From: Elusimicrobia bacterium RIFOXYB2_FULL_49_7
GTDB lineage: Bacteria > Fibrobacterota > OXYB2-FULL-49-7
Direction: 5' to 3'
Assembly (NCBI GenBank): GCA_001800515.1
Contig: MGVN01000132.1
Span: 1 to 7,305 of the forward strand
DNA length: 7,305 nucleotides
Both the position numbers and the translations under genes were made by a program. Below the pieces are notes generated by a model. The model did not search any database, was not told where the DNA came from, and saw only the letters and a program-made list of their open reading frames with translations. Below are positions 1-6,668 of this stretch, in pieces; the first letter of the stretch is position 1; every line of letters starts with the position of its first letter.

Positions 1-1494
1 TCCACCAACCCCTGCGGAGAACAGCCGCTCCTTCCCTACGAATCATGCAATCTCGGTTCCATCAATCTCTCTCATCTCGCGACGGATGGAAAGATCGACT
101 GGAACCGCCTTGAAAAGATCGTAAGGACAACGGTGCATTTCCTTGACAATGTCATCGACATGAACAACTTCCCTCTTCCCATGATCCAGGAAATGACACG
201 CGCCAACAGAAAAATAGGGCTCGGCGTCATGGGCTGGGCAGACCTTCTCATCCAGCTCGCCATTCCCTACAATGCTCATGAAGCATTCAAGCTCGGCGAA
301 TCAGTGATGCAATTCATCCAGAATAAAGCTCAGGATGAAACGGAAAAGATCGCGGAGCGACGCGGTTCATTCCCGAACTATTCCAAGAGCACGTTCTCCG
401 GCGGCAAGCCGCGCAGGAACGCAACCCTTACCACCATAGCGCCTACGGGAACCATCGGCATCATAGCGAGCGCTTCCGGCGGTATTGAGCCGCTCTTTGC
501 CCTTGTCTATAAGAGAGCGAACTGCCTGGACAATAATGAAATGCACGAAGTAAACCCCTATTTCGAAAAGATCGCCAAGGAAATGGGCTTCTATTCCGCG
601 CAGCTCATGACGAAGATCTCCGAAAAAGGAACCATCAAGGACTTCAAGGAGATACCCGAAAAAGTCCGCAAAGTATTCGTAACCGCTCACGACATCACCC
701 CCGAGGATCATATAAGGATGCAGGCTGCTTTCCAAAAGCATACGGATAACGCTGTTTCAAAAACAGTCAACTTCCCGCATGATGCAACCAAGGACGACGT
801 TTCCCGTGTGTACCAGCTTGCCTATAAGCTCGGCTGCAAAGGCGTTACTGTCTATCGGGACGGAAGCCGCGACATGCAGGTACTCAACGTAGGCACTAAA
901 GAACCGCAAAAACAGGTCTTTAAACAACGCCGGCCCCGCCAGCGCCCGAAAGTGACGCATGGCATGACCCGCCTTATGCATACCGGCTGCGGAAAAATGT
1001 ACGTTACTATCAATGAAGACGAACACGGCGCTTGTGAAGTATTCACTCAGCTGGGGAAATCCGGAGGATGTACTGCCTCGCAGGCAGAAGCGGTAAGCCG
1101 CCTTATTTCGCTTGCGCTTCGCTCCGGTATCAGCCAGGAGGAGATCGTCTATCAGCTCAAGGGCATCCGGTGCCCGTCCCCGACGCTTGCCGAAGGCGGT
1201 GCGATACTTTCCTGCGCTGATGCGATCGGGAAGGCGCTTGTCAATCATCAAAAAGATAAAATGATGCCGGAACTATTCGAGAAAGACGCACACGGAGATA
1301 GTGCGGCCACACCTGCCTTGCAGGCAGTGCCTGCCGTCGCTCCGGGCGAATTCGAAGAAAAGAAAGAATTAGAACTCAAGAACAGACGCGACTTTGTCGG
1401 TTCCTGCCCGCAATGCCCTGAATGCGGGGAGATGCTTGAGTTCGGCGAAGGCTGCGTCGTATGCCGTTCGTGCGGCTACTCGAAATGTTGGTAG
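1..1494 (+). CDS. nrdJ: Vitamin B12-dependent (class II) ribonucleoside-diphosphate reductase, 3' part
   Basis: This is the C-terminal 497 residues of adenosylcobalamin-dependent ribonucleotide reductase, the cytoplasmic enzyme that reduces ribonucleotides to deoxyribonucleotides without oxygen or a separate radical subunit. The frame is open from base 1, so the start lies upstream of the window. Visible residues 3-7 are the active-site motif NPCGE; its Asn, Cys and Glu match the catalytic N437, C439 and E441 of class I NrdA. SCNLGSINL follows. The barrel core continues to about residue 298, ending near GVTVYRDGSR, a typical NrdJ stretch. A short basic linker (about 300-318) leads to a TSCPD-type domain (about 320-405). 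A variable linker then leads to a Cys-rich tail with cysteines at visible residues 469, 472, 475, 485, 488, 491 and 496. In this family the tail carries a zinc ribbon and the redox cysteines that re-reduce the active site. The TSCPD domain and tail argue for NrdJ over NrdA. dcd follows after 38 bases. Confidence 0.95.
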   Translation, partial: STNPCGEQPLLPYESCNLGSINLSHLATDGKIDWNRLEKIVRTTVHFLDNVIDMNNFPLPMIQEMTRANRKIGLGVMGWADLLIQLAIPYNAHEAFKLGESVMQFIQNKAQDETEKIAERRGSFPNYSKSTFSGGKPRRNATLTTIAPTGTIGIIASASGGIEPLFALVYKRANCLDNNEMHEVNPYFEKIAKEMGFYSAQLMTKISEKGTIKDFKEIPEKVRKVFVTAHDITPEDHIRMQAAFQKHTDNAVSKTVNFPHDATKDDVSRVYQLAYKLGCKGVTVYRDGSRDMQVLNVGTKEPQKQVFKQRRPRQRPKVTHGMTRLMHTGCGKMYVTINEDEHGACEVFTQLGKSGGCTASQAEAVSRLISLALRSGISQEEIVYQLKGIRCPSPTLAEGGAILSCADAIGKALVNHQKDKMMPELFEKDAHGDSAATPALQAVPAVAPGEFEEKKELELKNRRDFVGSCPQCPECGEMLEFGEGCVVCRSCGYSKCW

Positions 1495-1532
1495 GAAATT
1501 GCCAAACACAGAAATAGGGGAACCGAAACGAC

Positions 1533-2084
1533 ATGATAAAACCTGATAAATGGATCAAGAAGATGGCTCTTGAGAACAAAATGATAGAGCCATTCGAGCA
1601 ATCACAGGTACGCAAAGGTATTTCCTTCGGGGTATCCTGCTACGGCTACGATATGCGGGTCGCCAACGAGTTCAAGATATTCACCGGAGCGAATACTTCT
1701 TTCATCGACCCAAAAAACTTCGAAGCGAAATCATTTCAGGAAATCACCGTTGAAGACCATATCCTTCTTCCTCCGAACTCCTTCGCCCTTGCCCGTTCGG
1801 TTGAATACTTCAGGATACCGCGCACTATCCTCACTGTCTGTTTCGGAAAATCGACTTATGCCCGGTGCGGCGTACTGGTCAACGTCACGCCTTTTGAGCC
1901 GGAGTGGGAGGGGTTTGTGACGATGAGCATTTCCAATACGGCACCTCTCCCGGTCAAAGTCTATGCAAATGAAGGCATAGCTCAGGTGTTGTTCCTGGAA
2001 AGCAATGAAGCATGTGAAATATCATACGCTGATAAAAAGGGAAAATACCAGGCGCAACAGCAGATAACGTTGCCAAAGATATAA
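1533..2084 (+). CDS. dcd: dCTP deaminase family protein with Ser at the catalytic Glu position
   Basis: This 183-residue protein belongs to the dCTP deaminase/dUTPase trimer fold and is close to the usual 185-195 residues. Family members deaminate dCTP to dUTP (some also hydrolyse it to dUMP), supplying dTMP synthesis. The N-terminus (PDKWI), SYGYD-like stretch at 36-40 (SCYGYD), PPNSFALAR (80-88), GKSTYAR (105-111), EPEWEG (122-127) and NEGIAQVLF (146-154) all resemble the Pseudomonas-type Dcd as I recall it. Ser107 and Arg111 correspond to E. coli Ser111 and Arg115. The position of E. coli Glu138, the general base, is Ser132 here, in TMSISN rather than TLEFSN. That is a real in-frame AGC codon with normal family sequence on both sides. 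The reading frame is otherwise intact, so activity may be altered rather than the gene dead. The ATG start is preceded by AGGGGA (1516-1521), 11 bases upstream. The gene lies between nrdJ and guaB3 on the same strand. Family assignment is certain; deaminase activity is not. Confidence 0.9.
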   Translation: MIKPDKWIKKMALENKMIEPFEQSQVRKGISFGVSCYGYDMRVANEFKIFTGANTSFIDPKNFEAKSFQEITVEDHILLPPNSFALARSVEYFRIPRTILTVCFGKSTYARCGVLVNVTPFEPEWEGFVTMSISNTAPLPVKVYANEGIAQVLFLESNEACEISYADKKGKYQAQQQITLPKI

Positions 2085-2098
2085 AATTAAACTATGAA
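2070..2098 (+). promoter_or_regulatory. Possible sigma70-type promoter for guaB3-guaA
   Basis: TTGCCA (2070-2075) resembles a -35 box (5 of 6) and TATGAA (2093-2098) a -10 box (4 of 6), separated by 17 bases. It overlaps the last codons of dcd and would start transcription near 2105, inside the guaB3 leader and within the first hairpin. A second -10-like TATAAA lies at 2080-2085 but has no good -35 partner. This is pattern matching only; such matches occur by chance, and guaB3 could simply be co-transcribed with dcd. Confidence 0.3.
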
Positions 2099-2099
2099 A

Positions 2100-2136
2100 G
2101 GTCGCCTTTAGGCGACCCGCCGATAAAGGCGGGAGG
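2100..2136 (+). promoter_or_regulatory. guaB3 leader: competing hairpins next to the ribosome binding site
   Basis: The leader contains three perfect pairings. A is GGTCGCC (2100-2106) with GGCGACC (2111-2117) around a TTTA loop. B is CCCGCC (2116-2121) with GGCGGG (2128-2133) around GATAAA. C is CGCCTTTA (2103-2110) with TAAAGGCG (2124-2131). A and C exclude each other, and so do B and C; A and B compete only for 2116-2117. The Shine-Dalgarno sequence GGGAGG (2131-2136), 8 bases before the guaB3 ATG at 2145, is half covered by B. No U-tract follows A or B, so an intrinsic terminator is unlikely. The pairing is seen in the sequence; a regulatory role is inferred. It could also be a dispersed palindromic repeat. 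It does not resemble any riboswitch class that I recognise. Confidence 0.45.
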
Positions 2137-2144
2137 TTCTCACC

Positions 2145-3305
2145 ATGGCATTTTTTATAGGACGTGACAGAGAAGCAAGAAGGTCGTACGGTTTCGACGA
2201 AGTCGCCATTGTCCCCGGCACGGTTACCGCGAACCCCGAAGAAGTCAACATCAATACAAAGATAGGGCCTCTTACCCTAGAGATCCCATTCCTTGCGAGC
2301 GCAATGGACGGCGTAGTCGATGTGCCATTCGCCATTGCCATGGGGAAACTCGGCGGCATTGCGGTACTCAATCTTGACGGCATACAGTCGCGCTATGAAA
2401 ATCCGGCAGAAATACTCGACAGAATAGCACAGGCAGATCCCGAAATAGCGACCGCGTTGGTTCAGGACGTCTACAAAGAACCGATCAAAGAAAACCTGAT
2501 CGCAAAACGCGTGGAAGATATAAAGAAAGGCGGCGTAAAAGCGGCCATTTCCTGTATCCCTGCAAATGCAGAAAAATTCGGCAGGATCGCGCAGGAAGCA
2601 GGGGCGGACCTGTTTGTCGTACAGTCTACTGTGTCCACTGCACGCCACGTCTCAACCCAATATAAATCGCTCGACTTTTCAAAGTTCTGCAAAGAGATGA
2701 AAATACCGATTATCGTCGGCAATGTTGTCACGTACGCTGCTTCTCTCGAATTGATGGAAACCGGATGCGCAGCGCTTCTTGTGGGCGTAGGCCCTGGAGC
2801 TGCGTGCACCAGCCGCGGCGTGCTTGGAATCGGAGTGCCTCAGGTCACCGCAACCATTGACTGCGCTGCGGCGCGCGATTCGTACCATAAAAAGACCGGC
2901 AAGTATGTTTCTATTATCACGGACGGCGGCATGAGTTCCGGCGGTGATATCTGTAAAGCGTTCGCTTCCGGTGCCGATGCGGTAATGGTAGGATCTGCTT
3001 TCGCGAAAACAAAGGAAGCTCCCGGCAGAGGTTTCCACTGGGGCATGGCTACACCGCATCACAACCTCCCTCGGGGCACACGCGTGAGAGTAGGCGTAAC
3101 CGGCACGCTTGAGGAGATACTCTACGGGCCTGCACGCCTTGATGACGGCACGCAGAACCTTGTCGGCGCGGTCCGCACCTGCATGGGCACCGTGGGCGCA
3201 ATGAACCTTAAGGAATTTCAGATGACTGAGCTTATCATTGCCCCTGACATCAAACACGAAGGCAAGATATTCCAGAAGGCACAGCGCATCGGGATGTGCA
3301 AATAA
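2145..3305 (+). CDS. guaB3: GuaB3-type IMP dehydrogenase without CBS domains
   Basis: This 386-residue (beta/alpha)8-barrel protein belongs to the IMP dehydrogenase/GMP reductase superfamily. It most likely oxidises IMP to XMP with NAD+ in the cytoplasm, the committed step of guanine nucleotide synthesis. The catalytic loop [11 protein letters not shown] (214-224) has the expected nucleophile Cys221, followed by GVPQVTA (230-236); IDGG-type phosphate binding is represented by [10 protein letters not shown] (259-268) and the following VGSAFA (282-287). No CBS (Bateman) pair interrupts the barrel after strand 2, unlike canonical GuaB at about 490 residues. The C-terminal part, with [16 protein letters not shown] (298-313) and [15 protein letters not shown] (317-331), is characteristic of the GuaB3 family of actinobacteria and cyanobacteria, and differs from the canonical flap. 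The ATG at 2145 has a strong GGGAGG site 8 bases upstream. guaA begins 23 bases downstream, which supports a real IMP dehydrogenase role. Lacking CBS domains, the enzyme should not be controlled by ATP/GTP binding there. Confidence 0.92.
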   Translation: MAFFIGRDREARRSYGFDEVAIVPGTVTANPEEVNINTKIGPLTLEIPFLASAMDGVVDVPFAIAMGKLGGIAVLNLDGIQSRYENPAEILDRIAQADPEIATALVQDVYKEPIKENLIAKRVEDIKKGGVKAAISCIPANAEKFGRIAQEAGADLFVVQSTVSTARHVSTQYKSLDFSKFCKEMKIPIIVGNVVTYAASLELMETGCAALLVGVGPGAACTSRGVLGIGVPQVTATIDCAAARDSYHKKTGKYVSIITDGGMSSGGDICKAFASGADAVMVGSAFAKTKEAPGRGFHWGMATPHHNLPRGTRVRVGVTGTLEEILYGPARLDDGTQNLVGAVRTCMGTVGAMNLKEFQMTELIIAPDIKHEGKIFQKAQRIGMCK

Positions 3306-3314
3306 CTGAACTTG

Positions 3315-3320
3315 AAGGGA
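3315..3320 (+). promoter_or_regulatory. Ribosome binding site deciding the guaA start
   Basis: AAGGGA lies 8 bases before the ATG at 3329 and just past the guaB3 stop. It favours 3329 over the in-frame ATG at 3296, which would overlap guaB3 by 10 bases and add 11 residues ([11 protein letters not shown]) not expected in GuaA. The core sequence ILILDFGSQ normally begins almost at the N-terminus of this family. Confidence 0.6.
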
Positions 3321-3328
3321 TAAAGGCA

Positions 3329-4855
3329 ATGATTCTCATTCTTGATTTTGGTTCTCAGTATACGCAGTTAATCGCACGCAGGATCCGCGAGTTGAAGGTG
3401 TATTGCGAGATCTATCCCGGCAATCGGAAGATCGACGAGTTCGGTACGCTGGAAAACGTAAAAGGTGTCATTCTTTCCGGCGGCCCTTCGAGCGTATATG
3501 ACAAGAATGCGCCCTGGCCTGATGAGAAAATATGGGATCTCGGCGTACCCATTCTCGGCATATGCTATGGTATGCAGCTTATTGCAGAGCAATACGGCGG
3601 CAAAGTAAAACGCTCTAAGCGCAGAGAGTTCGGACTCGCGCACCTCAAGCTGAAGATGAAAAAATCGCTCTTCGGCAATATAAAGAACCCGACCGTATGG
3701 ATGAGCCACGGCGACAGCCTTTCAAGAATGCCGAAAGGCTTTACTACTATTGCCACTACGGCAAACTCTCCGTTCGCAGTTATTGCGGACACTAAGCGCC
3801 AGATTTACGGAGTACAGTTCCATCCTGAAGTGAAACACACTGTGCAGGGAAAAGAAATCCTGAAGAATTTCGTTTTCGGAGTATGCAGCGCGCCGGCGAA
3901 CTGGACGATGCAAAACTTCATTGAGGAAGAGATAAAGCGTATACGCCGCCAGGTGGGGAAATCAAAGGTTCTCTGCGCTCTTTCCGGGGGCGTTGATTCC
4001 TCGGTCGCTGCCGTCCTCGTGTACCGGGCTATCGGGAAACAGCTCACCTGCGTTTTCGTTGACAACGGCGTCCTGCGTTTCGGCGAGAAAGAACGGGTAC
4101 GAAAAATATTCGCCAAAAAATTCGGCAAGAACCTTATCATTTCTGACGCAAGCTCTCGGTTTCTCGCGAAGCTTGCCGGCGTTACTGACCCTGAAAAAAA
4201 ACGAAAGATCATTGGTCATGAGTTCATAGCGGTATTTGATGACGAAGCAAAAAAGGTCAAAGATATTGATTACCTCGTCCAGGGCACTCTGTACCCTGAT
4301 GTCATTGAAAGCGTTTCGGTCAAGGGCCCTTCCGCGGTCATTAAATCTCACCATAACGTAGGCGGGCTTCCTAAAAAAATGAAACTAAAGCTCGTTGAAC
4401 CGCTGCGCTTTCTTTTCAAAGATGAAGTACGCGAGCTGGGCAGAGAACTCAGGATCCCCTCAGAGATCCTCTCACGCCACCCTTTTCCCGGCCCCGGGCT
4501 TGCTATCCGCGTGCTCGGCGATGTCACCAGAGAACGGCTTGATATACTGAAGAAAGCCGATCTTATAGTAGAAACGGAGATACGCGCCGCAGGGCTTTAC
4601 GAAAAACTGTGGCAGGCATTTGCCGTAATTCTTCCCGTAAAAACAGTCGGCGTCATGGGTGATGCGCGCACGTACGAGAACGTTATTGCGCTGCGTATCG
4701 TTGAATCGGCAGATGCCATGACAGCGGACTGGGCAAAACTCCCTTATGAGATACTCGGCAAAATATCCAACCGGATCATTAACGAGGTCCGCGGCGTCAA
4801 TCGCGTCGTTTACGACATATCGCAGAAACCTCCCGCCACTATCGAATGGGAGTGA
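3329..4855 (+). CDS. guaA: GMP synthase (glutamine-hydrolysing)
   Basis: This 508-residue two-domain enzyme makes GMP from XMP, glutamine and ATP in the cytoplasm. The N-terminal class I glutamine amidotransferase domain (about 1-190) starts with [20 protein letters not shown] and carries the triad Cys79 (in GICYGMQ), His165 and Glu167 (in QFHPE), with the oxyanion region SGGPSSVYD (50-58). The ATP pyrophosphatase domain begins about 200, with the P-loop SGGVDSS (219-225) and FVDNGVLR (243-250). The C-terminal XMP-binding and dimerisation part contains [21 protein letters not shown] and [11 protein letters not shown], and ends with the usual ATIEWE. Length and all key residues are normal, so the gene looks intact. 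It follows guaB3 by 23 bases, giving the classical IMP-to-GMP pair. No terminator is visible in the 51 bases before pstS. Confidence 0.96.
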   Translation: MILILDFGSQYTQLIARRIRELKVYCEIYPGNRKIDEFGTLENVKGVILSGGPSSVYDKNAPWPDEKIWDLGVPILGICYGMQLIAEQYGGKVKRSKRREFGLAHLKLKMKKSLFGNIKNPTVWMSHGDSLSRMPKGFTTIATTANSPFAVIADTKRQIYGVQFHPEVKHTVQGKEILKNFVFGVCSAPANWTMQNFIEEEIKRIRRQVGKSKVLCALSGGVDSSVAAVLVYRAIGKQLTCVFVDNGVLRFGEKERVRKIFAKKFGKNLIISDASSRFLAKLAGVTDPEKKRKIIGHEFIAVFDDEAKKVKDIDYLVQGTLYPDVIESVSVKGPSAVIKSHHNVGGLPKKMKLKLVEPLRFLFKDEVRELGRELRIPSEILSRHPFPGPGLAIRVLGDVTRERLDILKKADLIVETEIRAAGLYEKLWQAFAVILPVKTVGVMGDARTYENVIALRIVESADAMTADWAKLPYEILGKISNRIINEVRGVNRVVYDISQKPPATIEWE

Positions 4856-4878
4856 ACCGGATCTCAAAGGCAGCGACA

Positions 4879-4914
4879 ATGGAATTCATGTCACAGAGAA
4901 AAACTAATGAATAA
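4879..4914 (+). other. Possible 11-codon leader ORF overlapping the pstS start
   Basis: An ATG at 4879 has a good Shine-Dalgarno (AAAGG, 4866-4870) 8 bases upstream and encodes MEFMSQRKTNE before a TAA at 4912-4914. The pstS ATG at 4907 lies inside the last codons in another frame, and pstS itself has only a weak purine-rich site (AGAGA, 4895-4899). The arrangement would suit translational coupling, with ribosomes ending on the small ORF restarting at pstS. An ORF this short arises easily by chance, so this is a tentative call. Confidence 0.3.
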
Positions 4915-5827
4915 ATGCAATCTGTTGTCTTTCATTTTCATGCTCACTCTCGCGGTCGCCATAACTTCCGGGTGTTCGAGAGGCCAGCAGAACGGACACG
5001 GCACCGCGGGCAAGAATATACAGATCAAAGGCTCTGACACTATAGTCAATCTTGTGCAAGCGTGGGCCGAAGAATTCACCAAACGAAACCCTGTCGTGAA
5101 CATAGGCGTTACAGGGGGCGGTTCGGGTACCGGCTTTGCCGCGCTTCTCAATGGAACGTGCGATATAGGCATGTCATCAAGACTGATCGATCCCAAAGAA
5201 ATAGTGAAAGCGAAGGCGAATGGCATTCAACCTGTTGAGTATAAAGTGGGACTTGACGGCCTCGCAGTTGTCGTCCATCCGGACAATCCGGTACATAATC
5301 TCACTCTCGATAACCTTCGCGATATCTTCATGGCACGTAAAAAAAACTGGAAAGACTTTGGCGGCGAGAACAGGAAGATCGTCATCCTTTCGCGCGAGAG
5401 CAACTCGGGAACACACGTCTTTTTCAAAGAACACGTGCTCAAGAGAGGCAATACGAAAAGCCCAGAGGAATTCAGCCCTGAAGCACTGCTGATGCCCTCT
5501 TCACAGGCGATCGCAGACGAAGTACAGCAAAACCCGCACGCGATCGGGTACGTAGGGATGGGATATATTTGCCAGGCGCTGAAGGCGGTCGCAGTGGCTG
5601 TTGAGCCGGGGAAGCCTTTTATTGAACCGAATGTAGAGACCGTTATGGACGGATCATACCCTATTTCAAGGCCTCTCTTCCTTTACACGAACGGCGAGCC
5701 TACGGACTACATTAAAATTTTTGTTGATTATGCTTTATCAGAATCAGGGCAAAAGATGGTGAAAGATACTGACTTTGTGCCCATAGGTGGAATAGGCGAT
5801 GAGAAAAATAAAAGACTTTGTTATTGA
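4907..5827 (+). CDS. pstS: Phosphate-binding lipoprotein of the Pst ABC importer
   Basis: This 306-residue substrate-binding protein captures inorganic phosphate outside the inner membrane and delivers it to PstCA. It starts with a short basic region and hydrophobic stretch (about 6-20) ending at Cys23. This looks like a lipoprotein signal, although the lipobox (ITSGC) has Thr rather than Leu, Val or Ile at -3. The mature protein begins with a polar linker, then GSDT (42-45), GGGSGTG (70-76), DIGMSSR (86-92) and RESNSGTH (163-170). These are the anion-binding loops characteristic of PstS-type proteins; YPISRPL (251-257) is also typical. The length fits the shorter PstS branch found outside enterics. 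The last 11 residues after the usual FVPIGG end come from sequence that also encodes the start of pstC: the two genes overlap by 29 bases. The order pstS-pstC-pstA supports phosphate rather than another oxyanion. I see no convincing Pho box upstream. Confidence 0.93.
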   Translation: MNKCNLLSFIFMLTLAVAITSGCSRGQQNGHGTAGKNIQIKGSDTIVNLVQAWAEEFTKRNPVVNIGVTGGGSGTGFAALLNGTCDIGMSSRLIDPKEIVKAKANGIQPVEYKVGLDGLAVVVHPDNPVHNLTLDNLRDIFMARKKNWKDFGGENRKIVILSRESNSGTHVFFKEHVLKRGNTKSPEEFSPEALLMPSSQAIADEVQQNPHAIGYVGMGYICQALKAVAVAVEPGKPFIEPNVETVMDGSYPISRPLFLYTNGEPTDYIKIFVDYALSESGQKMVKDTDFVPIGGIGDEKNKRLCY

Positions 5828-6665
5828 AAAACTCATTTTCCTCTCCGGAATAACCACTATTGTTTTTGTCGTACTCATTTTTGCATTCCTCCTCAAAGAA
5901 GGCGGGACGTTCTTCTACGAGCACAATCCGCTCAGTTTCCTGGGAGGCAAGCTCTGGTATCCTGCCTCTGACCCCGCACATTTCGGCATACTCTCGCTGC
6001 TTGTAGGCTCTTTTCTGATCACGCTGGGTGCCGCTGCAATAGCGGTGCCGTTAGGAATAATGTGCGCCCTCTATATCGCTGAAGTAGCTCCTGCGTCGGT
6101 GAAGGATATACTGAAATCATGCGTTGAACTCCTTGCAGCAATTCCCAGCGTTGTTATCGGCTTTATCGGCATGGTCACCCTTGTACCATTCGTCCGAACC
6201 CTTTTTGACCTGCCGACCGGGCTCACCGCCTTTTCTGGATCTCTCATGCTTGCCTTCATGGCAATGCCCACGATCGTATCCATATCTGAAGACGCGATAC
6301 GCGCCGTTCCATGGCAGTATAAGGAAGGAGCGCTTGCGCTGGGCGCTACCAAATGGCAAACAATGTTCAGGATCGTTTTACCGGCCGCCATGCCGGGGAT
6401 CGTCGCGGCGGTCATGCTTGGCATTGGCAGAGTTATCGGCGAGACTATGGCTGTCATGATGATCACGGGAAATGCCGCCTATATACCTTCAAGTCTTTTT
6501 GAGCCGGTAAGGACCATGACTGCGACAATTGCTGCAGAGATGGGGGAGACGGTCAAGGGAAGCATGCATTACAGCGCACTGTTCGCTATCGGACTGGTAC
6601 TGTTCATCATTACGTTTATCATTAACTTTATCGCAGATTCTTTTATGCGCAGGGCCAAGAGATAA
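5799..6665 (+). CDS. pstC: Phosphate ABC transporter permease PstC
   Basis: This 288-residue inner-membrane protein forms half of the channel of the phosphate importer, together with PstA. Six hydrophobic segments can be seen at about 12-33, 64-90, 108-131, 144-163, 196-221 and 257-280. The cytoplasmic coupling loop that contacts the ATPase PstB is the EAA-like motif EGALALGATKWQTMFRIVLP (176-195), followed by PGIVAAVMLGIGRVIGETMA, the region strongly conserved in phosphate permeases. The chosen ATG gives a typical PstC N-terminus (MRKIKDFVIEKLIFLSG) and has AGGTGG (5785-5790) 8 bases upstream, lying within the end of pstS. It overlaps pstS by 29 bases and is 3 bases from pstA, so translation of the three is probably coupled. 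Length is near the family norm for shorter PstC proteins. No defects are seen. Confidence 0.94.
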   Translation: MRKIKDFVIEKLIFLSGITTIVFVVLIFAFLLKEGGTFFYEHNPLSFLGGKLWYPASDPAHFGILSLLVGSFLITLGAAAIAVPLGIMCALYIAEVAPASVKDILKSCVELLAAIPSVVIGFIGMVTLVPFVRTLFDLPTGLTAFSGSLMLAFMAMPTIVSISEDAIRAVPWQYKEGALALGATKWQTMFRIVLPAAMPGIVAAVMLGIGRVIGETMAVMMITGNAAYIPSSLFEPVRTMTATIAAEMGETVKGSMHYSALFAIGLVLFIITFIINFIADSFMRRAKR

Positions 6666-6668
6666 AAC

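Noticed and set aside
1320..1334. Perfect inverted repeat GCAGGCA-G-TGCCTGC in nrdJ
   Set aside because: It falls in the low-conservation linker between the TSCPD domain and the Cys-rich tail and encodes an Ala/Pro/Gln-rich stretch. Its one-base loop is too tight for a good hairpin, so it is more likely codon-level coincidence.
2100..2117. Intrinsic terminator after dcd
   Set aside because: The seven-pair stem is there, but it is followed by CGCCGATAAA rather than a run of T, so termination by this hairpin is not supported.
2679..3329. A 216-codon open frame on the - strand opposite guaB3
   Set aside because: It is the longest reverse frame, but it is antisense to a well-conserved enzyme, has no recognisable motif and no support from neighbouring genes.
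3993..4229. A 78-codon open frame on the + strand inside guaA
   Set aside because: It lies wholly within the ATP pyrophosphatase domain of guaA in another frame and shows no family motif; guaA is intact, so this is a shadow frame.
4886..4909. Pho box before pstS
   Set aside because: One ATGTCAC-like segment is present, but the second direct repeat with the right spacing is missing.
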